Assembly: GCA_016212165.1 (NCBI GenBank) | Contig: JACRGY010000122.1 | Coordinates: 1-43,720 of the forward strand | Origin: Nitrospirota bacterium | Lineage (GTDB): Bacteria > Nitrospirota > Thermodesulfovibrionia > Thermodesulfovibrionales > UBA1546 | DNA length: 43,720 bases | Direction: 5' to 3' | Shown: piece after piece, positions 26,025 through 33,906 of the stretch | How positions within the stretch are numbered: position 1 is the first letter of the stretch | Layout of the letters: each line of letters opens with the position of its first letter | Notes under the pieces: model-generated | Seen by the model: the letters and a program-made list of their open reading frames with translations, nothing else | What the model was told of the DNA's origin: nothing | The model's database searches: none | Translations under genes and position numbers: made by a program

Positions 26025-27081
26025 GAAAACACGTACGATTTATGTCGGAAAAGTTCCTGTTGGCGGCGGACACCCAATAAGTGTTCAGTCAATGACAAAG
26101 ACAGATACGAGGAACGTAAAGGCAACAGTAAAACAGATTAAGGGGCTGGAAAAAGCCGGCTGCGAGATTATAAGGCTTGCTGTGCCTGATATGGATGCGG
26201 CAAAGGCCTTGGGCAAAATAAAAAAATCCGTAAACATACCAATAATAGCAGATATCCACTTTGACTGGAGGCTTGCACTTGAGGCAATAAATCAGGGAGT
26301 TGACGGCTTGAGAATAAATCCCGGCAATATCGGAGCCACTTGGAAAGTGAAAGAAGTTGTTGCAGGCGCAAAGGATAAGGGGTTGCCTATCCGGATAGGC
26401 GTAAACGCAGGTTCGCTGGATAAAAGACTTCTTGCGAAGTACGGGCATCCAACGCCCCAGGCCCTCGTAGAAAGCGCAGCCGGGCATATAAATATTCTGG
26501 AGGGATTAAAGTTCAGGGACATAAAGGTCTCTCTCAAGGCATCGAATGTGCCAACCACTGTTGAGGCATACAGGCTGTTTTCAAGGAAATTCAAATATCC
26601 GCTGCATGTGGGTATATCAGAGGCAGGGCCTCCGTCAACCGGCATTATAAAAAGCTCTGTGGGTATAGGCATATTACTTTCAGAGGGCATAGGAGATACC
26701 ATCAGGGTTTCACTGACTGCAGAGCCTGCTGAAGAGATAAGGGTGGCTTATGGAATTTTGAATTCGCTCGGGTTAAGAAAAAGAGGCGCTGAGATAATCT
26801 CATGTCCTACCTGCGGCAGGTGCAATATTAACCTGAAAGGGCTTGCTGCGAAGGTTGAATCAAAATTGAAGTTAATTGATAAACCAATAACAGTTGCTGT
26901 GATGGGATGTATTGTCAACGGCCCGGGTGAGGCAAGGGAAGCTGATTTCGGGATAGCAGGCGGAAAAGGAAGAGGTATACTTTTCAAAAAAGGGAAAATA
27001 ATAAAGGCCGTAAAAGAGGACAGGCTCCTTGAAGAATTGCTTAAGGAGATTGAAGGTCGTTGCGACTCGAAACCGAGCTGA
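26011..27081 (+). CDS. ispG: 4-hydroxy-3-methylbut-2-enyl diphosphate synthase
   Basis: IspG converts MEcPP to HMBPP in the non-mevalonate isoprenoid pathway, using a 4Fe-4S cluster. The 356-residue TIM-barrel protein has VGGGHPISVQSMTKTDT, ADIHFDWRLAL, LRINPGNIG and VSLKASNVP. The C-terminal cluster domain has SCPTCGRC near residue 268 and MGCIVNGPGEA near 303. The ribosome site GGGGTGAAGG lies in the end of mltG. The last nine codons (GRCDSKPS and the stop) are made by a palindromic repeat (27055-27081) also found before groEL, so the native tail has probably been replaced or extended. Confidence 0.96.
   Translation: MAARKKTRTIYVGKVPVGGGHPISVQSMTKTDTRNVKATVKQIKGLEKAGCEIIRLAVPDMDAAKALGKIKKSVNIPIIADIHFDWRLALEAINQGVDGLRINPGNIGATWKVKEVVAGAKDKGLPIRIGVNAGSLDKRLLAKYGHPTPQALVESAAGHINILEGLKFRDIKVSLKASNVPTTVEAYRLFSRKFKYPLHVGISEAGPPSTGIIKSSVGIGILLSEGIGDTIRVSLTAEPAEEIRVAYGILNSLGLRKRGAEIISCPTCGRCNINLKGLAAKVESKLKLIDKPITVAVMGCIVNGPGEAREADFGIAGGKGRGILFKKGKIIKAVKEDRLLEELLKEIEGRCDSKPS
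27055..27081 (+). repeat. 27-bp palindromic dispersed repeat, copy 2 (end of ispG)
   Basis: Agrees with 23103-23129 at 24 of 27 bases and encodes the last codons and the TGA stop of ispG. A weaker relative (CTCGCAACGAG) lies at about 3883-3893, in the first codons of the RNase H-like gene. Confidence 0.8.
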
Positions 27082-27140
27082 TATTGTCTATTTCCCGATG
27101 AATCTGGTAATATTATTAAATTTTAAAAAGGGAGGGCATC

Positions 27141-27527
27141 ATGGCGGATATCATTAAGGTAGCAATAGTGGGTTGCGGAAGGACAGGGCAACCTCTGTTA
27201 AAGGAGCTGAAGAAGCATAAATATATCAAGGTCGTAGGTGTTGCTGACATAAACGAGAAATCACCCGGAATGCAGTTTGCTAAAAAGAGCAGGATCCCGA
27301 CCACAAAGAATTTTATGGACCTGGCGAAAAAAGGCAGGAATGTAGACATGATTATTGATGTCTCAGGCAATAAAAAAGTAAGGGATACATTAAAAAAATA
27401 TTACAAGAAAACCAAAAATACACATACAATAATCGTACATGAGCTTATAGTAAGGCTTATTATGTCAATGTCTCAGAGACTCGGAAAGCTTGCAAAGACT
27501 TATCACCCGAATATCAAGGGGATTTAA
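27141..27527 (+). CDS. Stand-alone Rossmann-fold NAD(P)-binding protein, unknown role
   Basis: The 128-residue protein is almost entirely one Rossmann unit. It has KVAIVGCGRTGQPLLKEL (Gly-x-Gly-x-x-Gly at about 10-15), a second strand ending VVGVADIN with the acidic ribose-binding residue, then PTTKNFMDLAKKGRNVDMIIDVSG. A short helical C-terminus (IIVHELIVRLIMSMSQRL) could dimerise. Similar modules (homoserine-dehydrogenase NAD-binding-like) occur fused to the front of histidine kinases and other sensors. Here no catalytic or sensor domain follows, so the role is open. AAGGGAGGG precedes the ATG. It follows ispG and is convergent with HARP. Confidence 0.75.
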   Translation: MADIIKVAIVGCGRTGQPLLKELKKHKYIKVVGVADINEKSPGMQFAKKSRIPTTKNFMDLAKKGRNVDMIIDVSGNKKVRDTLKKYYKKTKNTHTIIVHELIVRLIMSMSQRLGKLAKTYHPNIKGI

Positions 27528-27567
27528 AAGCGGTTATTTAAAACAGCAGGAACAGGGCCTTCTCTGC

Positions 27568-28188
27568 TTATTGAAGTTTGGTTGCCAAAAGGTCAGCCCT
27601 TTTTATGGAGCTGAGAAGATACTCTTTAAATTTAGAAGGCAGCAGCCATTTGATGCCAAGCTTTTCAGCCCATTTTATTATCCCCTGGTCTGCTGTTACC
27701 AGCAGGGCGTCAAGTTCCCGCGCAAGAAGTATCAGGTCCACATCTTCTTTGCTGTCAATGATTCCCTCTCTTAATGCCTCTCTGTATTTTCTTCTAAGGT
27801 CTTTAATAGTCTCTTCTTCCCCTGCTTTAGTGACACCCCTTACGGCCTTTTCAGCCACCCTGAGCCCCTTGTTTATCCTTTCTCTGATGTCCTCAATAAG
27901 TTCATAAAGCAAAAATGCAGGGCATGTGAGCTCATATTTTTTGGGAGGTTTCTGGTGAAGGATAACCAGCAGGTCTCCTGATATTTTTTCAGGCTCAATA
28001 AAATTAAGCAGTTCCTCAAATATGGACGGCGGCATATAAAAATCAAGTAAATACGCCTGTGACGCCAGGGACAGGAAACTTTCGAATGCCTCCGTGGGTG
28101 TTCTGCCGAAACTATCACGCACATCAGGGTTGACAAAGAGGCTTGTATCCAGGACAACAGCCTCTTTTTTAAATCTTGCCGGCGCCAT
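27568..28188 (-). CDS. HARP-type protein-only RNase P (PIN domain)
   Basis: The 206-residue protein resembles Aquifex Aq_880, formerly called RNA ligase partner protein and shown to be an RNA-free RNase P (HARP). It has [18 protein letters not shown] with the first PIN aspartate, [15 protein letters not shown], the helical protrusion [60 protein letters not shown] with the metal-binding aspartates, and KLGIKWLLP. In the family it removes tRNA 5' leaders. It is the last gene of the leftward nadD-rsfS-lapAB operon and overlaps lapAB by 20 nt. Whether the genome also encodes RNase P RNA cannot be seen here. Confidence 0.88.
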   Translation of the reverse strand: MAPARFKKEAVVLDTSLFVNPDVRDSFGRTPTEAFESFLSLASQAYLLDFYMPPSIFEELLNFIEPEKISGDLLVILHQKPPKKYELTCPAFLLYELIEDIRERINKGLRVAEKAVRGVTKAGEEETIKDLRRKYREALREGIIDSKEDVDLILLARELDALLVTADQGIIKWAEKLGIKWLLPSKFKEYLLSSIKRADLLATKLQ

Positions 28189-29482
28189 GTATATTGAAGG
28201 TAGAGGTGTTCCAGGTGTTGCAACTCGGGCATCTGCCGGACCATTCCTGGGAGTGGTATCCGCAGACTGAGCACCAGTATGGAAGCCTGAAAGCCATTTT
28301 CATATCAACAGCCTTTTTGAATTCTGCCACAGCCCTGTCACATTGATCACGTTTGAGATAAAGGTCGCCCATTATTTGATAAAGTTCCGGGGAGGCCATT
28401 CCGCTTGCATCAACATATGTAAAAGTCTCAAATGCATCGTCTATCATCTCAAGCCTGTAATAGAGTTTCCCAAGCAGAAACCTGAGGATATGGTTCTGTG
28501 GTTTTTTTGCCAGGCTGTTTTCATACAGCCTTATGAGCCTTGAGGGCTCTCCCAGGCTTATAAGAAGGTCTTCAAGCCGTGCAAGGATTATCATGGATGA
28601 TGTCTGCTCATAGCTTTTTTCAAGGAAATCTACTGTATCTTCAGACTCTCCTTCCCTGAGCATCACCTCTGCAAGCCCAAGATATGCAGGGATGAAATCT
28701 CCGTTCAGCTTCAAGAGTGTCCTGAATGCTTTTTTTGCTTTTTCTATCTCTCCGTGCTCAAGGCTGTGCCTGCCATATTCGTACTTATAGCCGAGGAGAT
28801 TAGTCTGTTCTCTCTGGCGGTCCTTTTCAGTATGCTCGTGTTTTAATATTGTCTTTTGCACATCAACAAGTTCGTCCCATTTTTCATCCCTTTCGAGGAT
28901 TGCCCTTTTTTTGTAGAGTGCACTAAGGTTGTCGGTATCTATATCAAGGATCTTTTCTATGTAGTTCAAGGCGTCAGCCCACCTGCCTGTTTTTTCCATA
29001 AGGCTTTCGAGAGAGAAAAGCACCTCAAGGTTTTCAGGATTAACCGAGAAGGCCTTATTGTAGAAATCTGCTGCCTTCTGATAGCCTTCCTCGGCAGCTG
29101 CAATATCTCCAAGCCTGAGAAGGGCATTAAGATGCTTTGGTTCTTCGATAAGGATGCTTTCAAGCGGTTTTTTGGCCTCGTCTTCATCATGGGCAAGGAG
29201 GGCATTCAGGGCATTTGAATACAATTCCTGAATCTTTGCCTCTTTCTTCTGCCTGCGCTGATACTGCCAGTTATCTATAAAACGTTTTGTATCTCTTATT
29301 GTGAAGGTGATGAGCATTGCAAGGGCGCCTGCCACACATGAAAAGAGTATCAGGGCTATCTTTGGGGTCTCATAGGTATTATCAAAAGGTATTTTGATTG
29401 TTGTTATTTCCTGGTTGACATATGCAAAGCCCCCAAGCCCTGCAAGAAAGAGAATAAATATAAATATTGCAATTTTCCCCAT
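28169..29482 (-). CDS. LapA-LapB fusion: membrane anchor, TPR array, rubredoxin-type zinc site
   Basis: The first ~85 of 437 residues are a LapA (DUF1049) unit: two transmembrane helices ([17 protein letters not shown] and [19 protein letters not shown]) flanking a short TIKIPF segment. The rest is LapB-like. Tetratricopeptide repeats run from about 90 to 385 ([26 protein letters not shown] and so on), followed by a rubredoxin-type zinc site CSVCG ... CPSC near 410-430. In E. coli LapA and LapB are separate proteins that control LpxC stability and LPS output. Here one chain carries both. It starts on the rsfS stop (TAATG). The presence of an LPS regulator supports a diderm cell. Confidence 0.88.
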   Translation of the reverse strand: MGKIAIFIFILFLAGLGGFAYVNQEITTIKIPFDNTYETPKIALILFSCVAGALAMLITFTIRDTKRFIDNWQYQRRQKKEAKIQELYSNALNALLAHDEDEAKKPLESILIEEPKHLNALLRLGDIAAAEEGYQKAADFYNKAFSVNPENLEVLFSLESLMEKTGRWADALNYIEKILDIDTDNLSALYKKRAILERDEKWDELVDVQKTILKHEHTEKDRQREQTNLLGYKYEYGRHSLEHGEIEKAKKAFRTLLKLNGDFIPAYLGLAEVMLREGESEDTVDFLEKSYEQTSSMIILARLEDLLISLGEPSRLIRLYENSLAKKPQNHILRFLLGKLYYRLEMIDDAFETFTYVDASGMASPELYQIMGDLYLKRDQCDRAVAEFKKAVDMKMAFRLPYWCSVCGYHSQEWSGRCPSCNTWNTSTFNIHGAGKI

Positions 29483-29799
29483 TAGCGGTGGTAACCTTTC
29501 TCCTCTACAGGTATTCTCGGTGCATCGAGCCAGAGCTTCTCAAGCTGATAATACGTCCTTGTTTCCTCTTCGAAGATATGGATAATCACATCTCCATAGT
29601 CTATTAAGACCCAGCGCCCATGGTTTAATCCTTCGATTCCGATAGGACGGATGCGGCGCTTAGAGAAATTTTCCTCGATCGCTCCGAAGATTGCTTTTAC
29701 CTGGGTAGTGCTTTCTCCTGAGCAGATAACAAAATAATCTGCAATGATGGACAGATTTTTTAGTTCAAGGATGAGTACATCCCCGGCCTTTTTCCCCAT
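29482..29799 (-). CDS. rsfS: Ribosome silencing factor RsfS (Iojap family), start codon anomalous
   Basis: RsfS binds ribosomal protein uL14 and blocks subunit joining when nutrients are short. The visible frame has KKAGDVLILELKNLSIIADYFVICSGES, RPIGIEGLNHGRWVLIDYGDVIIHIF and YYQLEKLWLDAP. The first ATG (29799) would remove the conserved N-terminal helix. That helix is encoded in frame just upstream (ESKAKALEAAKTA) back to position 29841. The codon there is TTA, 8 nt after a strong AGGAGG (29850-29855). The real start is therefore probably at 29841 on a non-canonical or miscalled codon (TTG expected). The gene lies between nadD and lapAB, the usual nadD-rsfS order. Confidence 0.9.
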   Translation of the reverse strand: MGKKAGDVLILELKNLSIIADYFVICSGESTTQVKAIFGAIEENFSKRRIRPIGIEGLNHGRWVLIDYGDVIIHIFEEETRTYYQLEKLWLDAPRIPVEEKGYHR

Positions 29800-29838
29800 T
29801 GCTGTTTTTGCTGCTTCAAGGGCTTTGGCTTTACTTTC

Positions 29839-29855
29839 TAAAGGTTTTTCCTCCT
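29839..29855 (-). promoter_or_regulatory. rsfS ribosome site with a TTA where the start codon is expected
   Basis: On the minus strand AGGAGG (29855-29850) is followed by 8 nt and then TTA (29841-29839), in frame with the RsfS N-terminal helix. An in-frame TAA lies just upstream of the ribosome site, and no ATG, GTG or TTG occurs between that stop and the ATG at 29799. Confidence 0.7.
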
Positions 29856-29859
29856 TTTT

Positions 29860-30522
29860 TTAAACTTTTAACTTATACATCTTATTAGAAATTATATAGG
29901 ATTCAACTTCTTCTGGCAACAGGTATTTTATGCTTTTGCCCTGATATAACAGTTTCCTGATTAAGGTTGCTGATATCTCAATCGGAGTAAGCCGCATCAT
30001 TATTATATTCCTTCCGCTCCCAAGCGCTGTTTTATAGGATTCAATCTTTCCTGAATCAAGCCTTTTAAGTATATTGTTGTCTGCCTCAATATACGGAGAA
30101 GATGAAAGGCCTGCAAATTTAAAAGAGGGCCTTGATATAACGACAAAGTCTGCAAGCGTAACCAATCTGTCAGGCTGCCACCAGTTGGGTATATCAATAA
30201 AGGCATCAATGCCCAATATGAAATAAAGCCTTGCGCCCTTATAATGCCGCTGAAGTTCTTTCAGAGTGTTAACTGAATAGGATTTATTTTTCTTTTTATA
30301 TTCGATATCTGAGACTGTAAAAGAACGGTTTTTAAATGTTGCGAGCCGCACCATCTTATATCTGTTTCTTGCATCTGCAAGCTCTCTGTCCTTCATGGGA
30401 GGGTTGCCTGACGGTACAAAGATAATTTTGTCAAGATTCAGTTTGGCCTGCACTTCCTCAGCGGCCCTCAGGTGGCCGTAGTGGATTGGATTAAATGTCC
30501 CGCCGAATATGCCGAGTTTCAT
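29860..30522 (-). CDS. nadD: Nicotinate-nucleotide adenylyltransferase
   Basis: NadD makes deamido-NAD from nicotinate mononucleotide and ATP. The 220-residue protein has the nucleotidyltransferase motif GIFGGTFNPIHYGHLRAAEEV at the start, FVPSGNPPMK, FILGIDAFIDIPNWW, FVVISRPSF, and the late MMRLTPIEISATLIRKLL, which contains the ISxTxIR signature in variant form. It lies 5 nt after UPF0158 and directly before rsfS. proA-nadD-rsfS is a widespread gene order, here interrupted by the UPF0158 gene and a structured repeat. Confidence 0.95.
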   Translation of the reverse strand: MKLGIFGGTFNPIHYGHLRAAEEVQAKLNLDKIIFVPSGNPPMKDRELADARNRYKMVRLATFKNRSFTVSDIEYKKKNKSYSVNTLKELQRHYKGARLYFILGIDAFIDIPNWWQPDRLVTLADFVVISRPSFKFAGLSSSPYIEADNNILKRLDSGKIESYKTALGSGRNIIMMRLTPIEISATLIRKLLYQGKSIKYLLPEEVESYIISNKMYKLKV

Positions 30523-30527
30523 TTAAA

Positions 30528-31055
30528 TTAATAATACCCCTGTTCAGGTTTTATTTCTATAGATGCCAGCCAATCGCTTATTGTCTTTTTCATCGCCTTT
30601 GCGTTAAGGGCAAACCACTTTTCTCTGTACTGAGGATAATCTGCAAGCACCTTCTTGAATCTGCTGAATGCGTTGTTAGTGCCAAGGGCAGAGAGAAGTT
30701 CATCATGGGGGTGGAGTTCTTCAACTCCTTCAGTAAATTTTTTCATAAGGGTATATGCATCTGATGATTCCCGCTCCGGGATTCTGACATGCCTTCCTTT
30801 TTCAGAGAATATTCTTATTGCCATCTCGACCTCTTTTTCAATCCATTCTGGCATATCATATTCATCTATTTCTTTTTCATTAGCTATTGGCGCACTATCA
30901 CTTTTATATAAGGTTGCCTCTGCCTTTTCGAGCATTTCATTTGAGATTGTCATGACCTTTCCTGTCTCAAGGTCAAGGAAATAGTCGAATGCATCCCTCG
31001 ACACATCCTCCATTGCCTTTTGAATATCATTGAAGTCTATCTTTAAAAGTTTCAC
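30528..31055 (-). CDS. UPF0158 family protein
   Basis: A protein of about 175 residues with the UPF0158 pattern: LLKIDFNDIQKAMEDV, then YFLDLETGKVMTIS, a central EWIEKEVEMAIRIF, RHVRIPERESSDAYTLMKKF, and a C-terminal WFALNAKAMKKTISDWLASIEI. The function is unknown. The frame stays open to an ATG at 31097, but that ATG lies in the arm region of the repeat element at 31069-31206. The family N-terminus begins at GTG 31055 (VKLLKIDF), so I place the start there, although no good ribosome site precedes either codon. It belongs to the proA-nadD leftward operon. Confidence 0.75.
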   Translation of the reverse strand: MKLLKIDFNDIQKAMEDVSRDAFDYFLDLETGKVMTISNEMLEKAEATLYKSDSAPIANEKEIDEYDMPEWIEKEVEMAIRIFSEKGRHVRIPERESSDAYTLMKKFTEGVEELHPHDELLSALGTNNAFSRFKKVLADYPQYREKWFALNAKAMKKTISDWLASIEIKPEQGYY

Positions 31056-31068
31056 TTTAGCAGAACAA

Positions 31069-31206
31069 GATAAGCGGGATATAGCATCTTCGCTCATTCT
31101 CGGTCGCCTGAGGCGGCCTGCGAGGATTTTGCCTCTTTATTATCTGAATAAACAACTGTCTGAATATCGGCAAAATAAACCGCTCAAATACCATATCCCG
31201 CTTATC
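31069..31206. repeat. Structured inverted-repeat element, copy 1 (138 bp)
   Basis: The ends are inverted: GATAAGCGGGATAT at 31069-31082 pairs perfectly with ATATCCCGCTTATC at 31193-31206. Inside are a hairpin closed by CTCG/CGAG (apical stem GTCGCC-TGA-GGCGGC, bulge CTG) and an 8-bp stem ATTTTGCC/GGCAAAAT enclosing an AT-rich loop. Core stretches such as TTCGCTCATTCTCGG and TCGGCAAAATAAACCGCT are shared with copy 2 at 38632. It lies between proA and UPF0158. No protein is encoded. Confidence 0.85.
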
Positions 31207-31219
31207 TATCAAGTTATCT

Positions 31220-32482
31220 CTATTCTCTAATCTGCCCGTTCCCAAAAACAATAAACTTCGTGCACGTAAGTTCCTCAAGCCCCATCGGCCCGCGTGCATG
31301 GATCTTATCCGTTGATATTCCTATTTCGGCGCCGAGCCCGAACTGATAACCGTCATTTAACCTTGTGGATGCATTGACTAAAACAGCAGATGAATCTACC
31401 TCTCTTAAAAATCTCAGTGCCCTCGCATAATTCCCGGTGACAATCGAATCGGAGTGGGCAGAACCGTATTTTGCAATATGCTCCATCGCCTCATCAATGC
31501 CTTTAACAGTGTGGATGTTGAGAATAAGGGCAAGATATTCCGCATAATAATCACCCTCGGTTACAGGTGCAAGAGATTTGTCAATCTTTCTTGTCTCAGC
31601 GCATCCTTTTACACGAACGCCTGCTTTTCTGAACCTTTTTATCATTGAAGGCAAAAATTTCTTCGCTATCTTTTTATCAACAAGCATTGTCTCCATTGCA
31701 TTACATGTCCCTGGCCTCTGGACCTTTGCGTTAAAGCATATATCTTCTGCCATTTTCAGGTCAGCATCCCTGTCAACAAAGACATGGCATACCCCCTTAT
31801 AATGTTTCAGCACAGGAATCCTGGAATTCTCTGTAACCGCCCTTATAAGGCTTTCGCCTCCGCGCGGGATTATCAGGTCAACAGTCCCTTCGAGTTTGAG
31901 CATTTCCATAACTGCTTCTCTCTCAGGTATATCAATGAATGTAATAGCATCCTCATGAAGCCCCGCAGCCTTTGCAGAATCCCTTAAAATTTTTACGATA
32001 GCCCTGTTTGAATTTATAGCCTCAGAACCGCCGCGCAGCATAACCGCATTCCCTGCCTTGAGGCACAGGCTTGTTGCATCTGCAGTAACATTCGGCCTTG
32101 ATTCGTATATAATTCCTATCAATCCTATAGGGACACGCATTTTCCCGACAGCCATCCCGTTAGGCCTCTGCCGCATCTTTATGACTTCGCCGACAGGGTC
32201 AGGAAGCGCTGCAATCTCTATCAGCCCCTGTGCCATCTCATTAATGCGCTTGTCATTTAATGCAAGCCTGTCTATCATTGCCTTTGAAAGCCCTTTTTTC
32301 TCTGCGGCAGCAATGTCTTTTTTGTTTTCTTTTATAAGCTCTGCACTGCGTTTTTTAAGGGCGTCAGCCATCTTTAAGAGTGCATTGTTCTTTTCTCCAG
32401 AAGATACTTTGGCAATTGCCCGTGCACCTTCTTTTGCTGCCTTTGCCTTGTTGAGAACGAATGTTTTTATATCCATTTTCAT
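31220..32482 (-). CDS. proA: Gamma-glutamyl phosphate reductase
   Basis: ProA reduces gamma-glutamyl phosphate to glutamate semialdehyde in proline synthesis. The 420-residue aldehyde-dehydrogenase-fold protein has KMRVPIGLIGIIYESRPNVTADA, LKAGNAVMLRGGSEA, DLIIPRGGESLIRAV, HYKGVCHVFVD, and the catalytic-cysteine segment AKVQRPGTCNAMETMLV (near residue 275). It ends with GLGAEIGISTDKIHARGPMGLEELT. GAGGT precedes the ATG. It has its own promoter at 32514-32542 and heads the operon UPF0158-nadD-rsfS-lapAB-HARP. proB is not adjacent. Confidence 0.96.
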   Translation of the reverse strand: MKMDIKTFVLNKAKAAKEGARAIAKVSSGEKNNALLKMADALKKRSAELIKENKKDIAAAEKKGLSKAMIDRLALNDKRINEMAQGLIEIAALPDPVGEVIKMRQRPNGMAVGKMRVPIGLIGIIYESRPNVTADATSLCLKAGNAVMLRGGSEAINSNRAIVKILRDSAKAAGLHEDAITFIDIPEREAVMEMLKLEGTVDLIIPRGGESLIRAVTENSRIPVLKHYKGVCHVFVDRDADLKMAEDICFNAKVQRPGTCNAMETMLVDKKIAKKFLPSMIKRFRKAGVRVKGCAETRKIDKSLAPVTEGDYYAEYLALILNIHTVKGIDEAMEHIAKYGSAHSDSIVTGNYARALRFLREVDSSAVLVNASTRLNDGYQFGLGAEIGISTDKIHARGPMGLEELTCTKFIVFGNGQIRE

Positions 32483-32513
32483 ATTTTACCTCGAATCATC
32501 AGTATTAGGGGAT

Positions 32514-32542
32514 AAAATACAGGACATTTTTAATTTTTTCAA
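32514..32542 (-). promoter_or_regulatory. Predicted proA promoter
   Basis: On the minus strand TTGAAA (32542-32537), a 17-nt spacer and TATTTT (32519-32514), about 31 nt before the proA ATG and 31 nt after the stop of the HD-GYP gene. Confidence 0.6.
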
Positions 32543-32572
32543 GGGAAGCCGCAGGCAAGGGGAGTTTTTAGC

Positions 32573-33889
32573 TCAGCAGCTAACGTGGCGGCTAAAATTT
32601 TCATACTCAGCAGATTCTTCTGACTGGGCAGCTATACGGATTGAATTAATCTCAGTGTAATTACGCCTGAGCACTGACACAATATCAGGGTCAATCGCAG
32701 AGTTTTTAACCATGTTCATTAAGTTCTTTAATACTGTATCTCTTGACATCCCTTGCCTGTAAGGACGATTTTCCGTAAGTGCAGTGAAGATGTCTGCAAC
32801 TGCAATTATTCTTGCTCCAAAAGGAATATCCTTGCCTTTCTGCCTGAAAGGGTACCCCTTGCCGTCCAGGCACTCATGGTGAAATGACGCCCATGAATTT
32901 ATAATGTCCAGCCCCTTAACGGTTTCAATTATCCGGTAAGTATAGTATGGATGCCGCTTGATGATATTATTTTCTTCCCGCGTTAAGCGTGATGGTTTTT
33001 CAAGAATTTCTGCAGGGATGGCGAGTTTGCCCAAATCATGCAGATAACCTGCAATCTTTATCAGACGGCACTCATATTCTTCTAACCCCAGCAATTTTGC
33101 AAGCGCTTCTGAACTTGCCGCTACCCCGCTTGAATGTGTGGCTGTAAAACAGCTTCTGAAGTCAATAATCTCGCTGAAAAGCCCGGCGAGGTTCAGCAGT
33201 TCTTTAAGGTTTAACTCTATTGTGGACACACGTATCTTTTCTGTTAACACCTGGCTTATTGAAGACGACATGGTGTCGAACCAGAAAGATTCCTTTTGGG
33301 CCAGACTGCAGAACGCATCAACAAATTCCGGTACAAATTTTTTGCCTGAATTTTTTGTAATTTTTCTGCAGATATTTTTAGACTGCTGCAAGATATCATC
33401 TTTTGAATTTATAATAACAGCGATACGGTCGGCAAGATGAAGCACATGGCAGAGCAAAGGTACTTTTTCCCCTCTGAAATTCAAACCCTTCCCGTTTTCC
33501 CACTGCAAATGATGATAACGCACCAGCGGAGCCATATCAGAAAAAGCAGCAAACGTCTTGATAAGGCGATATCCTAATTCTGCATGAGAACCCGGAGAAT
33601 CTGTCTCAAAATTGAGTGCATCAAGCCTGTCTTTAAGAGATATGGCCCCGATATCATGAAGTAGTCCGGCCATAATGAGGTCTTCCTGGGCCTTCTCCGA
33701 CAATCCAATCTCGGCTGCGATACTGGAAGCGATAAATGCCACCCGCTTATGGTGGTCAACAACAGCAGGGCTGACCAAATCCATGGCATTCGAAAGGCAC
33801 ATGCTCATTTCAAAAAGTGAAACCCGAAGTTCTTGCATTACAGTAAGTTGACTCTTCCTGCATGCAATCACGAACAGCTTGTGTATCAC
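32573..33889 (-). CDS. Double-HD protein with C-terminal HD-GYP domain
   Basis: The 438-residue protein has two HD hydrolase domains. The N-terminal one (about 40-190) has HHKRVAFIAS, LLHDIGAI and LVRYHHLQWENGKG, and lacks the GYP signature. The C-terminal one (about 235-400) is a full HD-GYP domain (IAGYLHDLGKLAIP, HHECLDGKGYPF, ADIFTALTENRPYR), the class that degrades cyclic di-GMP. There is no membrane segment or receiver. The start may be GTG 33889 or the internal ATG at residue 18; neither has a good ribosome site. It follows the hemerythrin gene by 17 nt, suggesting an oxygen-linked signalling pair. Confidence 0.85.
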   Translation of the reverse strand: MIHKLFVIACRKSQLTVMQELRVSLFEMSMCLSNAMDLVSPAVVDHHKRVAFIASSIAAEIGLSEKAQEDLIMAGLLHDIGAISLKDRLDALNFETDSPGSHAELGYRLIKTFAAFSDMAPLVRYHHLQWENGKGLNFRGEKVPLLCHVLHLADRIAVIINSKDDILQQSKNICRKITKNSGKKFVPEFVDAFCSLAQKESFWFDTMSSSISQVLTEKIRVSTIELNLKELLNLAGLFSEIIDFRSCFTATHSSGVAASSEALAKLLGLEEYECRLIKIAGYLHDLGKLAIPAEILEKPSRLTREENNIIKRHPYYTYRIIETVKGLDIINSWASFHHECLDGKGYPFRQKGKDIPFGARIIAVADIFTALTENRPYRQGMSRDTVLKNLMNMVKNSAIDPDIVSVLRRNYTEINSIRIAAQSEESAEYENFSRHVSC

Positions 33890-33906
33890 TGCATGCGCCT
33901 TTAGAT

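Noticed and set aside
32565-32585. Hairpin TTAGCT-GCTG-AGCTAA at the end of the HD-GYP gene as a terminator
   Set aside because: The T-run lies on the wrong side for leftward transcription, and the stem is only 6 bp.
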